From: Mangifera indica
Taxonomy: Eukaryota > Streptophyta > Magnoliopsida > Sapindales > Anacardiaceae
NCBI RefSeq assembly: GCF_011075055.1
Contig: NC_058156.1
Span: forward strand, 2,790,001 to 2,854,000
DNA length: 64,000 bases
Direction: 5' to 3'
Every line of letters starts with the position of its first letter. The stretch's first letter is position 1. Position numbers and translations under genes: made by a program. Below the pieces are notes generated by a model. The model was not told the origin of the DNA and made no database searches. It saw only the letters and a list, made by a program, of their open reading frames with translations. Shown piece after piece: positions 47,957-60,595 of the stretch.

Positions 47957-50603
47957 ATGGAAGTCAAAGTGTCGAGTTCCCCAACAACCTTCATAGATAA
48001 AATAGTGGTGAGTTTTTTCTGTTGTTTTATGCGACTTATTAATTTTCTGTTTTATTTATTTGTACCTCAATTCTCTTTTAAGGTTCCGGGAGATGTGGTG
48101 CTTGATCTCTCAAACTTAACAAACCAGACCATCAAGCTTGGTGGTGGCCTCCGTCAGGTATGCATTTATTTATCATTTAATTTTTTTTTAACTTTTAATG
48201 TGAGCCATACTGAATAAATGAACTTCTTTTAATCTTCATGCTGCACGTCTGTTTCTCCCAATTTGTTCTGATTTGATTGAAGGGTCTTAACCAAACATAA
48301 TTACTTAGTATTCTGTTCTGTAAATACTAGTTTTTATTTTTAGCTTGGTTCAAACAAACAGTAAAATAGAGAGAAACTGAATATAAGGAAAAAAAATATG
48401 TTCGTTTTGAACTGGTTATAGGATATTGATATTCATTTTGGGTGATTTCAGGATTGTGATTCTATTTCTGTTATGAGGGCTGGAAAACTGAAGTTCTCAA
48501 AGCCAAACAAATATTGGGTTGAAAGCTCTCAGAAAAGGGTGTGTATGATGCTATAATTTAGTTGTGTATCAATGATGTTGCTATAATCAGCTGAATATCA
48601 ACAATGTAAACTGAAGTTCTCAAAGCCAAACAAATATTGTGAACATATCTCAACATTATTATTATGCTTCATGGGTAGGGTTAATTTCATCATGATATCG
48701 TTTTCTTATGGTTTATCACTGGCTTGGAATATAAGTTACCCATAGCCCTCTTTAATGTTTGATATTCTAATTTATTCTTTTCTATACAGTATGTGCCCTC
48801 TGTGGAGGATACTGTTCTTGGGATTGTGGTAGACTCAAAAGCAGATGTAAGTACTGTTACATACTTCATTTTATTATCATAGTTATTATTCTTTATTGAC
48901 AGTTGAAACTTTAGCTTATTTTGCTTAGATGTGTATGTAGTTTGGAAAGTATCATCTGCTGTTAGGAGTGTGCAAACACAAACCGATTAAAACTGAACTG
49001 GGCAGTTAGGGTTGGGATTTGAGATACTAAATGCAAAACCGAACTGACAAGTCGGTTACCTGGGAAACCAGAATGGAACCGTATAATATATTTATTAAAT
49101 AATGTAATAATAAAACTTTGAATAAATTTTTCGTTATTTAGCTTATTATGCGATTGTTGAGTCAAGAAACTATATTAGTAAGATTCGTAATCAAAATCCA
49201 AATTATTTTTATTTAGGAAAATAAACTGTGTATTGAAAAGTAATTTCTTTAATAATATGTAATATAATCTAGACAATGGAAAAAAAGTTATGTAAACTAA
49301 ACCCAACCTAACTGAACCAACCCAATTTAACTTGGTTTGGTTTGGGTTTTTATTTTGGGACCTGGAAAATTTGTGTCGGTTTGGGTTTGGTGAAACTCAA
49401 AACCAAACCGATCCATGCACACACCTATTTATTGTCATTTGCTTTTAGCCATATTTGCTATGTGACTTATGGTTGGTGCATTGTGGAAATTTGCATGAAC
49501 TGATATCAGTCTTCATCTCTTTTCTCCTGAAGTAATAAATAATTTTTGTGATGTAGAACTTCCTTGTGGACATTAAAGGACCTGCGATAGCTTTCTTGCC
49601 TGTGCTTGCTTTTGAAGGAGGAACCAGGAGGAACATACCAAAGTTTGAGGTGCATAAATTTCGTATCTTATATTTATTAACCATAAGGACCATTTAGTAC
49701 ACCATTTAGTTTACATTTACATAAGAGATGTATATGTTGATTGGCATCATTAAACTCTGTATTAAATATGATATGTTCAATAATCAAATTTTATTTTATT
49801 CCCTGGGTTGGACCATCTGTTTGTTGATAATTCACACTTTTTATCAACCACTGCTTCTTGCTATAGGTAGGTTCTCTTCTTTATGTTCGGGTTGTGAAGG
49901 CAAACCCTGGCATGAATCCTGAGCTGTCCTGCACTGATGGTTAGTTATGAAAGTGCCTTACGTTTTCATGTTGTGGTCTGTGGAATATTTCGTGACCATT
50001 ATGTGGATTTTGTGATTTATAGCCAGTGGGAAAGCAGCAGAATTTGGCCTCCTTAAAGATGGCTACATGTTTGAAACTTCAACTGGTCTTTCAAGAATGT
50101 GAGATTTCTGCTTTGCCTGTTCGTACTTATCACATATGCTTGGGATATATTCTCTAATGCTCTCTTTGAACACATGGTGTCACTGTAATCTCAAGGTTTC
50201 TCATTACACTACTGTGAATCTAACGATTCTGTCTTTTAGGTTGCTGAGCTCACCAACATGTCCAGTTCTTGAAGCTCTTGGGAAGCAACTCTCATTCGAG
50301 ATAGCAGTGGGCTTGAATGGGAGGGTTTGGGTATGGTTTCTGATGCCCTTTCTTGAGCTGATGCATACTGGTTGTGCTGTTTTCCACTTGCTACATGGTT
50401 CTTAAAACTTAGTAATCTTTCTATTTGAAGATACAACTCTTACTAATTCTTCTTTATCCCTCTCATTTCTGTATCAAATCTAGGTGAACGCTGCCACTCC
50501 ATCTACTGTGGTTGTTGTTAGTAATGCAATCATAAACTCGGAATCTTTGAGTGGGGTGCAGCAGAAAATTATGGTGGAGAAATTACTCCAGAGAATTATG
50601 TGA
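47957..50603 (+). CDS. RRP40: exosome complex component RRP40
   Basis: Nine exons join in frame with GT-AG introns: 47957-48007, 48083-48157, 48452-48538, 48790-48846, 49557-49649, 49867-49939, 50023-50098, 50240-50330, 50484-50603, giving 240 aa. The product is the S1/KH cap subunit of the RNA exosome, the 3'-5' RNA decay and processing complex. Landmarks: VPGDVVLDLSNLTNQTIKLG in the N-terminal domain; KYWVESSQKRYVPSVEDTVL leading into the S1-like domain with LVDIKGPAIAFLPVLAFEGG and RRNIPKF; VRVVKANPGMNPELSC; then FETSTGLSRM and the KH-like C-terminus with GLNGRVWV and LLQRIM. Length is normal. The start ATG (MEVKVSSSP) agrees with relatives. Intron 4 holds a hAT-like MITE. Confidence 0.93.
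48963..49427. mobile_element. hAT-like MITE in RRP40 intron 4
   Basis: Left end TAGGAGTGTGCAAACAC pairs with right end GCATGCACACACCTA-like sequence (CATGCACACACCTA). Subterminal AACCGA/AACTGAAC and CGGTTTGG words are inverted relative to each other. Flanks TCTGCTGT and TTTATTGT agree at only 5/8, so the duplication is tentative. About 465 bp, no frame. Confidence 0.6.
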
Positions 50604-50716
50604 TGATTTTCTGGTCTATAATTTGAACCCCTATACTTGTTACCACTCTGCTTGAACATTTTGTTCTGACTTTTGTTGCATGAACTTCGAACTGAAAATT
50701 TGTTGTAAATGCGCAG

Positions 50717-50860
50717 GTTGTTAATACAAAAAAGGAGAAAGCTTTATTGCTGGTGGATCTTGAGGATGTAACTGCATGGGAGGAGACAGACCAAAATCCA
50801 TTGCCACCCAAGGGATGGAGGGAATTTTGGCCTCTTTTGTCTGAGAATCACATGAGATAA
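50717..50860 (+). other. open, protein-like segment just 3' of RRP40
   Basis: After GCGCAG, a good acceptor, 47 codons run open to TAA: they include KKEKALLLVDLEDVTAWEE and PLPPKGWREFWPLLSE, a non-repetitive, Trp-rich composition unlike chance AT-rich DNA. It is not RRP40 sequence I know. It may be an alternative last exon, the remnant of another gene, or chance. Confidence 0.25.
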
Positions 50861-52239
50861 GTGAATCAGGTTTTCACTTGAAGTATGTGTAACACAATTT
50901 ATTGCTTTTTCTGCAAATGTTAATGTTTTGTCTAGCAAGTTCCATTCCAAAAGAAGTCACCTCCTTTTCTTTGTCATCATAGTCTTTTTGTGATTTTATT
51001 GATACCTTAGATTCGTTAAATCATAAATAAATCTCATTGGTTTGTCCAAAATAGCTCGTTAATAACAATACAATCCATCCTTTTATTTGCAATATAATGA
51101 AAAAGTATGCATTATTAAATACCCAATACATGTGTTCAGTTTCAAACAACAAATTCAGGTTTGATCGACAAATTTCCATCCATACTTTACAATGATAATT
51201 TCCTGTATAAGCTTTTAGAACTCCTTGATTAGCTATGATTTCTGGTGCATTTATCAGAACCTTATTATCAATGAAACAATGTGTACCTAGTTTTGAGTGT
51301 GAATACTTTTGCTTACCCCAATCCTTTGTGAAAGTCTGTCTCTTTTAACGTAATATTGATATGGGAAGAGTTAGAAAGGTTGCAGTCTGCTAGTGAACTT
51401 ACTAATTTCATTTTATTTATATATTAATGTCTATGGTGACACATTGCTTGGGACAAAATTTGAAAATCACTGTTTTATTGAAAGGGGGTGTAAGGTTTTT
51501 GAATTGGTTCTAATGGCAAGTCTGAACTTGTTTGTATTCATCCATTATAACTTTATTATTAAATATGAGCCTTGTACAGATTATTTATCTATTCCAGTGT
51601 TGTTTCGGTAAGACAACTTAAAACAAAGTAGAAAAATAAAAGAGGTTTTTTGGCAAACCATTTGTTTTCTGGGTCAAATACTTACACCACATGACATTTA
51701 CAAAATAAAAGAGATTTGTAAATGGATACAAATTGAGTCACATTTATAGTCATATGTATAAATATGATTGTTGAATAAAGTAATATTTTCGGAATCAGAC
51801 TGAACAACAATTCAATAAATGAAGTCCATTCTAATTGATCCTTAAATCAGATAACTATTTAAAAATAATAGTTAAAATAATTTTATATAATTTATCATTA
51901 AATAATCAACTGAATTAGTTTAATATTAAAATATATACAGTTTGATTGACTAATGACAAAGTTAAACAAAAAAAAGATTTTTTTTTTTTTTATAATAATT
52001 GAGTCAATTTCGGTTTTTATCCAATCCAATCTTCAAATTATTCAGTCCAATCTAATCTAATTCATAAAACTGTTTTTAAACAAATCAGAATTGTTTTCAT
52101 TAACAAATGATATTTCAACTGGTTGGACTGGCAAGTGGAATCCGATTCTAAAAACCATGGAAGAAAGAGTGTGAGGTAATACAAAGAACTGCAAAGGCCA
52201 TGTGATCCATGTCAGCACATGGCATGTTAGGTAAATTTT
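50861..52239. other. RRP40 3' flank, no gene seen
   Basis: AT-rich, with a repeat-like block at about 51960-52160 (ATCCAATCCAATC, GGTTGGACTGGCAAG). No frame with resemblance. Confidence 0.4.
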
Positions 52240-52284
52240 GTTGGGTTAAAATCATAATTCATAGAATTCGGTCTTTGGTTGACT

Positions 52285-53090
52285 CTTTTTTTTTTTTTTC
52301 TCCCATTAGATTTTTATACGTCATTTGTTTTTGTTTAAAAATTTTATATTGTTCCATATCCAAGTGGCTTTCCATCTAATCAAGTCAAGAAAAACCATGG
52401 GAATTCATTTATTATTGTAGGCGTATGAAAAAAGAAAAATGGATGATGGCTGACACAGGCAAAAAAAAAGGGCAGTTAGTCAAGTTTATTAGGTGGTAAG
52501 GGTGGCGGCAAACTACTATATAGAGACTCCCACTTAACCTTGTGAAGAAATCTTTTATGCATAATCAGAATTCACACTCTAATAAAGAAGCCACTAAGAT
52601 GCGATGAAGAAGATTCATACAAAATTTAATGACAATCATGTCTTTCAATTGTAAATGATGGTGATATATTTGTTTTTTTTGGCCATCTTGATTAATTGTA
52701 TCTTGATTATGTATTGTTGTACAACATTATGTATATTTAATGAATTTTTTTTTTTTTACCCATTAGAAAGTGATTAATGAGTTTTTCAGTTTGGTCAAAT
52801 GACTATTTTCCAAGGTTGGATGAAATAGTAAATTATTGCCTTTTAAATTGGAAAAAATTAAATTTTTATACGTTATTTATTTTTGTTAATAAATTTTATT
52901 TTGTTACATATCCAAGTGGCTTTTCACCTAATCAAGTCAAGAAAAGCTATGAGGATTCATTTATTATTATAGACGAGAAAAATGGGTGATAGCTGACACA
53001 GGCCAAAGAAAAAAGAAAGTTAGTCAAATTTATTAGGTGATAAAAGTGGCGACAAACTGCTACATAAACTCTCCCTTTTTTATCACTTGT
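52285..53090 (+). repeat. ~260-bp direct duplication in the Copia LTR region
   Basis: Segment 52285-52545 recurs at about 52840-53090: both contain ATATCCAAGTGGCTTT, CTAATCAAGTCAAGAAAA, ATTCATTTATTATT, AGCTGACACAGGC-like and TTAGTCAA.TTTATTAGGTG words. The copies are about 550 bases apart and moderately diverged. Confidence 0.8.
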
Positions 53091-53279
53091 AAATATATTT
53101 GAGACACACTCAAATCTCTTTTCTCACTCTTAATCACCCAAATTTTCGTTTTTGTTTCTCCTTTTTTTTCTCCCTTTAATTCTTTTCTCTTCTTATATAT
53201 TTGCAATTATCATTACTTTCTATCAATTAACTTTATAATACGTTATCAGTACCATTTGCTCAGTTGGTGAAAATGATAA

Positions 53280-54236
53280 ATCTTATAAAATTCAATATGT
53301 TGCCCTTCGATTGGATGGAGAAAATTACACTGAATAAGCCTTGAACACGGTTATTCATCTATAATCAATGAGCCTTGGGAAACAATAAAAAAAGGAAATA
53401 ACGCATCCCAACAGGATAAATCTAAAACTACTATTTTCCTTCGTCATTATATCCACGAAAGGTTATGAGCAGAATATATGGATATTATGAACCCATTAGA
53501 ATTATGGAAAAATCTAAGAAAGATTTGATCATCTAAATCAATAATATTGCCAATGGCCCAATATGAATGGACTCATTTATGTTTACAATTTTTTAAATCT
53601 GTAAGTAAATATAACTTTGTCATGTTCAAAATTGTCTCCCGAATGAGATCGTGTAGAGAAAAAATAACTAAAGAAAATATGTTAGAAAAAACTTTCTCCA
53701 CATTTCATCCCTTAAATATGCTCCTGTAGCAACAATACAGGGAAAGAAATTTTAAAAAATATTCTGAACTGATATTCTGTTTATTAGTGGTTAAGCAAAA
53801 CAATGAATTGTTATTGATGAACCATCAGACACACCCCTGGTACTGTGTCGTTCCCTGAAGTGAACGTAACTATTAGTAGTAGTCATCGTGGGCACAGACG
53901 AGATCCTAGATGAAATAAATTTTGATCCAAAGGTGGTCATAATAGAAAATCTCTCCACCATCAAAGGAACAGAGATGAAGCAAAATAGGATAAAAGGAAA
54001 ATAATATAGAGTAAACCACAAAACCATAAAAATAAATGTTATAGATATGGTTCTAAAGGTCATTGGTCGCACACCTGTCGGACTCTAAGACATCTAGTAT
54101 ATTTATACCAGACATCTATAAAAAATGTAAACAAAAAGATTGAATCAAATTATGTTGATAATCCAGACTCTGTCAATCTGGTGAAATTTGCAGAATTTTT
54201 TCAAGATTAAGAAATTATGTATATTATATAGTGTAA

Positions 54237-54268
<32 letters not shown>

Positions 54269-57200
54269 CTTCCTTTCAAATTTTGTAATAACTAATGTAA
54301 ATTTTAAAATGAAAAGAAATGGATTCTAAAATTGAAGTGTTAACTTCAAAAGCTGGTGATGGAAATATGTGTTTGGTTGATAATGCAACCACCCACACAG
54401 TATTGAAAGAAAAAAATTTCTCCTTAGCTTTATCACCAATAAAGGCTAAAATAAATACTATATCAGGATTAATAAATATGATTGAAGGCTCCAGAAGAGT
54501 CATAATTGTGTTGAAAAATATGACCAAATTAAACATTAATGATATATTATATTCAAGTAGATCTAGAAGATATCTAATTACTTTTCATGATATAAGAAAA
54601 ATGATTATCATATTGAAACCATGAATGAAAATGGTGTAGCATATCTATGTATAACTAATAATGCGTGTAGAAGAAGGCATGTGATAAAAAAAATTATCCG
54701 TTTTATCATCTAGATTGTATTATACAATCATAAAAGCAATTGAAACCTACGCAATATCGAACTATAATTTCTCTGATCCAAAAGCATTTATGCTTTGGCA
54801 TAACTGTTTAGGCCACCTAGGATCTACAATGATACGTAAGATTACTGAAAATTCACATGGATATACATTAAAAAATCATAAAATTTTATTGTCCAATGAA
54901 AAATGTTGCACCGCCTGTTCTTAAAGTAAATTAATAATAAGCCATCTTCCTCTAAAATTAGAGTTGAATCCCCATTATTCCTACAAAAGATTCAAAAGGA
55001 TATAAATGGACCCATTCACCCACCAAGTGACCATTTTGTTATTTTATTGTCTTAAATGATGCATATGTTCGATGGTCTTATATATGTTTATTGCCTACAT
55101 GAAATGTTGTATTCGCTAAACTGTTAGCACAAATTATCAAATTAAATGCACATTTCACAAATTATTAAATCAAGTCAATATGACTAGATAATGCTAGTGA
55201 ATTTACATTTAAAACATTTGATGATTATTACATGTTTATGGGGATTGAGATTGTACATCCAGTCTTACATATCCACACACAAAATAAATTAGTTGAATCT
55301 CTTATCAAACGACTTCAAGTAATTCCATGTACCTTATTACTAAAAAGTCAATTACCTATTTTTATGTGGGGTCATACTATATTACATATTGCAATATTAA
55401 TTCGTTTGTGATATTCTTTTTATCATCAATATTCTTCCCTACAATTGGTACTTGTCACTAACCTGATATATCTCATTTGAAAATATTTGGTTATGTTATA
55501 TATGTCCCTATTGCATCTCCTCAACGCACAAAAATAGGACCCAATGTCGTTTGAGAATTTATGTTGAATATAATTTACTATCTATTATCAGATATCTATA
55601 ACCATTAACATATGATTTTTTTACTGTACGATTTGTAGATTGTCACTTTGATGAGATAATATTCTCATCTTTAGGGAAAAAGAAAATGCCTCATGAAGTT
55701 AGACATGAACTTACTTGGTATATACCTGTCATGTCTTATTTAAATTCTTGCACATCCTAAAGTGAAACTGAAATACAGAGGATAATGTGTTTACAAATTA
55801 TTGCTAACCAAATGTTTGATGCATTTGTAGATACAACAAAAGTGATAAGATCATGTGTTTTAGTTGTTAATGCACTAGCAAGAATTAATGTGACTACTGA
55901 ATAATCTATTCGAACTGTGACTAATCAATCTACTGCATGTCAGAAGCATGGTAGACCTGTTGGATTGAAGGATATTGTTCCTCGAAAAAGAAAGACAAAT
56001 AATCAAACAAATATCAATCATGATGATTATAATATGAGTGAAAAATCCATACTCTCTAATGTTCCTCTAGAAAAGGTAAAGGTCCCTGAAGAAACACGAG
56101 TTCCTGAAGTGGTACAAACCCCTTAAGTGGGCAAAATACTGAGATATTTTTACATTATGCTCATACACAACAAGTATGGAAACGTGAAAAGATTAATAGT
56201 GATGATATATTTTTATTTGTAGTAGCTATTGAAATTATGAATGATGATGATTTCAAACCATGTACTGTGGTTGAGTGTAAACAAAAACATGATTAACCGA
56301 AATGAGAAGAAGCAATTCACGCAAAATTAGCTTCTCTAACAAAACGTCAAATGTTTGGGTTTGTGATTCTAACACCTAAAGACGTACAATCCGTTGAATA
56401 TAAATGGGTATTTGTAAGAAAAAAAAATGAGAAAAATAAAATTACTAGATATAAAACTAGACTTGTAGCCCAAGGCTTTTCCAAATGCTTGGTATAAATT
56501 TTGATGAAACATATACACTAGTGATAGAAATAATCACATTCAAATATTTAATTAGTTTAACAGTCTCTAAAAAATTGGATATGCATCTAATGGACATAGT
56601 TACTGCTTATTTATATGAAAATTTGGATGTTGAAATTTATATAAAACTCTATGAAGGATATAAATTACCTGAAGCAAAAAGGGTCAATTCTAAAGGTATA
56701 TACTCAATTAAATTACAAAGATCATTGTACGGATTAAAATAATCCAGATGTATGTGGTACAATCACCTCAATGAATATTTGAAAAAATAGGGTTATGTGA
56801 ATGATCCTATATGTCCATGTGTCTTTATCAAAAGGACAGAATTAGGATTTGTCATTATAGTAGTTTATGTTGATGAGATGAATTTAATTGGAACTCTTGA
56901 AGAATTCTAAAAAGCTGTTGAATATTTGAAAAATGAATTTGAAATGAAGGATTTGTAGAAAACAAAATATTGTCTCGGCCTATAAATCAAACACAATTCA
57001 AATGAAATACTTATCTATCAACCAATCTATATTGACAAATTATTAAAATATTTTAATATGGATAAGACTCATCTTTTGAGCACTCCAACGGTTGTTTGAT
57101 CCCTCGATCTGAAAAAGGATCTGTTTTGTCCTAAAAAAAAAGATAAAAAAAATACTCGGTCTTGAAGTACCATATCTGAATGTCATTAGAGCCTTATTAT

Positions 57201-57425
57201 ATTTGACCTAATGCATTAGACCGGTCATATGCTTCACAGTCAATTTATTGGCCTGATTCAGCTTTGCACCTACCCATTGCCACTAGAGCAGAATCAAATA
57301 TATACTTCGTTATCTATGTGAAACTAGAGATTTTGAATATTTTATTCTGTCAAATCCCTTGAAAATCCTATATTGTGAATATACATACTTAAGCTTATAC
57401 CGTATATTATCAAAGTGACCAACAT
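53280..57425 (+). pseudogene. Copia gag-pol pseudogene
   Basis: Domain remnants in Copia order. Gag: LRLDGENYTE and IFLRHYIHERL, MNPLELWKNLRK (53300-53530); a zinc knuckle near 54034 reading CYRYGSKGHWSHTC, where the second Cys is Tyr. Protease: VDNATTHTVL (54319-54624). Integrase start: MLWHNCLGHLGS with CCTAC (54715-54924). Reverse transcriptase: YKWVFVRKK, ITRYKTRLVAQGFSK (about 56400-56490), MDIVTAYLYENLDVEIY, LQRSLYGLK, then VVYVDEMNLIGT (about 56864), where the catalytic YVDD reads YVDE; last recognisable block near 57205-57330 (TRPVICFTVNLLA). Stops and frame changes are frequent throughout. Confidence 0.85.
54242..54266. repeat. (TA)n microsatellite
   Basis: Dinucleotide run inside the Copia relic between gag and protease. 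Confidence 0.8.
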
Positions 57426-57429
57426 TCCA

Positions 57430-58245
57430 TTGAATTCTTATCTCTTAGGCATATGTTTGAAATAATGCTTTTAATTATGCCTTCGAATTATAAAAACTCA
57501 TCACTTGCAAATGGTTGTCCTTTCGTGTTGTTCGATTACTAATATTTGCATTCTCAACATTAACAGCAGGCTCAGGAATCCATTGAAATGGATTTAGATT
57601 ATGGATGTGACTTGAATATGCTCTAATATTTATAGAGCTATGACATTTCGTGTTACATTCGACCCCTTCATTACAAACATTGTCTTGACTTCTGCCAATG
57701 TCTTGGCTTGGAACACTATACTTGTCCTCATCTAACCCTAAGAATTCATCATCATCATCATCTCCATTACCTCATACTTCATAATGCTCATCCACATCAT
57801 CGTCATTATCATCATCACTGCAATTCCTACCAAACTCTTGGAAACTTTATGGATATGCCCACTTGTCTATCGGATGATTCTCCCTTTCTTCTTCATAAAC
57901 ATCTTCAACTTGTTTATTGTCCCTTCTATCAATTGGACTCTCGACAATATAAAGTTTGATTGATCTTTATAAACTTCTTGCTTCAACAATCAAAAACTCC
58001 AAATCATCATTGTCCATAATCTCTATTGGACCCACATCACTTAAAGTAAATATATGCACATTTGACTGACTTCAATCGAGTCTTAGATGATAACTTATTC
58101 TTGCAATGAATTCTTCAAAATCAACACTTTATGTCAATACACATCCCTCTCTCATTCTCACCAATATATCTTATCACATTATCATCACCTTCAATCTTTT
58201 GTCCTCTACAGCGAATCTTAAATGCAACTTTTTCCATCTTGACTT
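57430..58245 (-). pseudogene. probable MULE transposase N-terminal fragment
   Basis: Minus strand from about 58240: MEKVAFKIRCRGQKIEGDDN, VIRYIGENERGMCIDIKC, an acidic run (DDDNDDDVDEHYEV, DDDDDEFLGLDEDKYSVP), then FQWIPEPAVNVENANISNRT. Start plus Asp-rich linker resembles the N-terminus of MuDR-type proteins. It has stops, and no catalytic core follows. Family placement is tentative. Confidence 0.35.
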
Positions 58246-58390
58246 AAAATAAACCTAAAAACATAAAAATACTTGTGTTTAGGCAAAGTTTATATGTTGT
58301 GAATAGTATCCGCTAGTGAATAACATCTTTTTATAAAGAATAGTAACTTTAAAATGAAGAAAATCACAGTTAGCTCACATAAACAACCAA

Positions 58391-58402
58391 TGCTCTGATA
58401 CC
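58391..58402 (-). other. initiator-Met tRNA primer-binding-site-like motif
   Basis: GCTCTGATACCA, the reverse complement of TGGTATCAGAGC, which is the common plant LTR-retroelement primer site. No LTR pair was found around it, so it may be a solo remnant. Confidence 0.35.
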
Positions 58403-60438
58403 AAACTAATGCATAACACCATGCATGAGCAAGAAATCCGAAAAAGGTGAGCTAGAAAATACTATTCACTCTAAATTATAGTACTTTACAATTTCTTCAA
58501 ATTAGACCCTAAATGCAATACCAATGCAGCCAAACTTCATACACATGTATTTATAACACATTAGACTAGCATATCATTAAGTGACGTATAAATATTGATC
58601 AAGACAAAGCAATCAAGAATGAAAGAAAACGATAGTGGCTATTCTATAATTTTTTATGCAACTTTCTACCAAGACAAGGAAAAACAATACACATACTAAA
58701 ATTGCACCAAATTGGAAAACAAGCATAACCAAGACATAAAAGATAAATCCACCAACCTTGGAACTCCACCACCACTCCCTAAACACAAGAGAATGGATAA
58801 ACAAACATAAAAATAAAATTCAAAGGGGTTAGCGTGAACGCTAACTTGTTCTTCGTTTGGTTTTTATCTTGACTTAAATTTTTATATTTTTTAACCATCT
58901 TAAACAACATTATAACAACTCTAAACTATAAAATAACATAAAATCACAATAAAATCATATTTCACATGAAGTCATCAATGTGAATCTACCTACATTATTT
59001 GATTTTTAATTATTCATTAAGAAATATGAATGATTTTGCTGTGAAATCTTTACAACAAATGTTAATTCTCTAAAAAAATTTGACAATTTTCGTTTCTCCC
59101 TCTCTTGTGTCCAAGTTGAATAATTTATAATGACTTTTGCTTACGGGTTTTATTGTTTAATTACATGTGCCTTCTCTATTGAATTTTTTTTTTTTCAAGT
59201 TACAAAGATTCCTTCCATTGCTAGAAGGTTGAGGAAAAAGAGAAAAATTTTGTTGTCATATTCTCTCTTTTTGCATGAGTTATATCAATGGGGGTATTTT
59301 GGAGAAATAGATTAATGTTATAGTATTTTTGTTTAGGATTTGAGATGAGTGACATATATGCATGCATGGTTAAAAAAAGGGTAAAAATTTCAATATTCCT
59401 ATTTAAATTGTAGTGTATTAGATGTAGCATGGATATCCATTGGCTAAGGCAATGTTCATTAACACTTATAAATACAACATTAACATTATAAACACTTAAA
59501 ATACAATATAAAAAAATCCTTCCACATGTCTCATATGTTAAAAAATCAATATAATTAGAGTATATAATGGTGAAAAGATTTTTGTATTTAATTTTGGTTT
59601 TGATTATATTCGAATAAACCTTCCTCATTTTAATTAACTTTCGGTGGAAGAAATTTAAAAGAGTTGTCTTTTCCCTAGTTAGTAAATACGAGAATGAAAA
59701 AAATAGTATGCGAATTATACGGATATAATGTGATAAATTAATTAATTTAGATTTCAGACTGGAAATCAAAATAGATTCTTATATAGACCACAAGAGAGGA
59801 AAACACAAAATCAGAGTGAAGAATTAAGAAAGAAATGTTATTAAGTTTTTTTTTTAGAGTTTAGACAAAAATTTAAAAAAATGTATATATAAAATATGAT
59901 ATATAATTTATGTTGAATATAAAAAAATATAAAATATATATTTAATATATTTTAGATTCAAATTTTTTTAAAAATATATTTAATACACAAATAATTTACA
60001 TATTTACTAATTAAGATTTTTTACCACAAACCAAGATGGCCGGTAGTACACACTTCAAGTTCTTGTACCCCATCCGTATGCACAAATGGGAAAATTTTTA
60101 ATATTTAAAATCTGAATACACTACTGTATCCCAATAAATACAAACGAAATTCAAAACGTATGTCTCTTTCTGCAATCAATATATTGCCACCTATTTTCTA
60201 CCATTGTCATGGACCGTGATTTGTGTATATTTTCGATGTTTTTAAAATTGGATAAGTAATGGAATTGATTATTTTAATTGAATTGGTTGATTTAATTAAT
60301 CAAGTTAATTTATTAATAAATTATAATTAATTTTACACTTAGATAGAAGAATAAAAATAAAGAGTTTTAACTTCTTAAAAATTTACAAAAAAATTTAATG
60401 ATGATACTCAGATCTATAGTGATTAAAAAATCAATAAA
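58403..60438. other. intergenic, no gene recognised
   Basis: AT-rich. The 182-codon minus-strand frame at 59221-59769 has strongly biased composition and no resemblance to a known protein. Confidence 0.45.
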
Positions 60439-60595
60439 ACTATGTGTACCCACTTTGGGTACACAAATATATACACATTTATATGTGTCATTATGTGATT
60501 GGATGATTTTAAATTAAAAATAAAGCAATGACCAATCATATGATGACATATATGAGTGTGTATACATTTGTGTACCCAAAGTGGGTACACATAGT
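60439..60595. mobile_element. short palindromic MITE
   Basis: Ends ACTATGTGTACCCACTTTGG and CCAAAGTGGGTACACATAGT are perfect inverted repeats. Each end is itself a small palindrome (TGTACCCA/TGGGTACA). The core has ATGTGATTGGATGATTTTAA and AATGACCAATCATATGATGA, again inverted. 157 bp, no frame. The target duplication could not be settled. Confidence 0.8.

Larger units (their letters stand above)
52240..57425 (+). mobile_element. dead Copia (Ty1-copia) retroelement, no 3' LTR seen
   Basis: A 5' LTR-like region (about 52240-53230, with an internal duplication) is followed by ATACGTTATCAG (about 53239-53250), like the primer-binding region of some plant Copia elements, and by gag-pol remnants to about 57420. 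I could not find the LTR sequence again downstream. The 3' part seems cut off where a MULE-like minus-strand segment begins. Confidence 0.7.

Noticed and set aside
59221..59769. 182-codon minus-strand open frame
   Set aside because: Composition is dominated by Ile, Leu, Ser, Asn and Lys, as expected from AT-rich DNA. No motif, promoter or family resemblance was seen.
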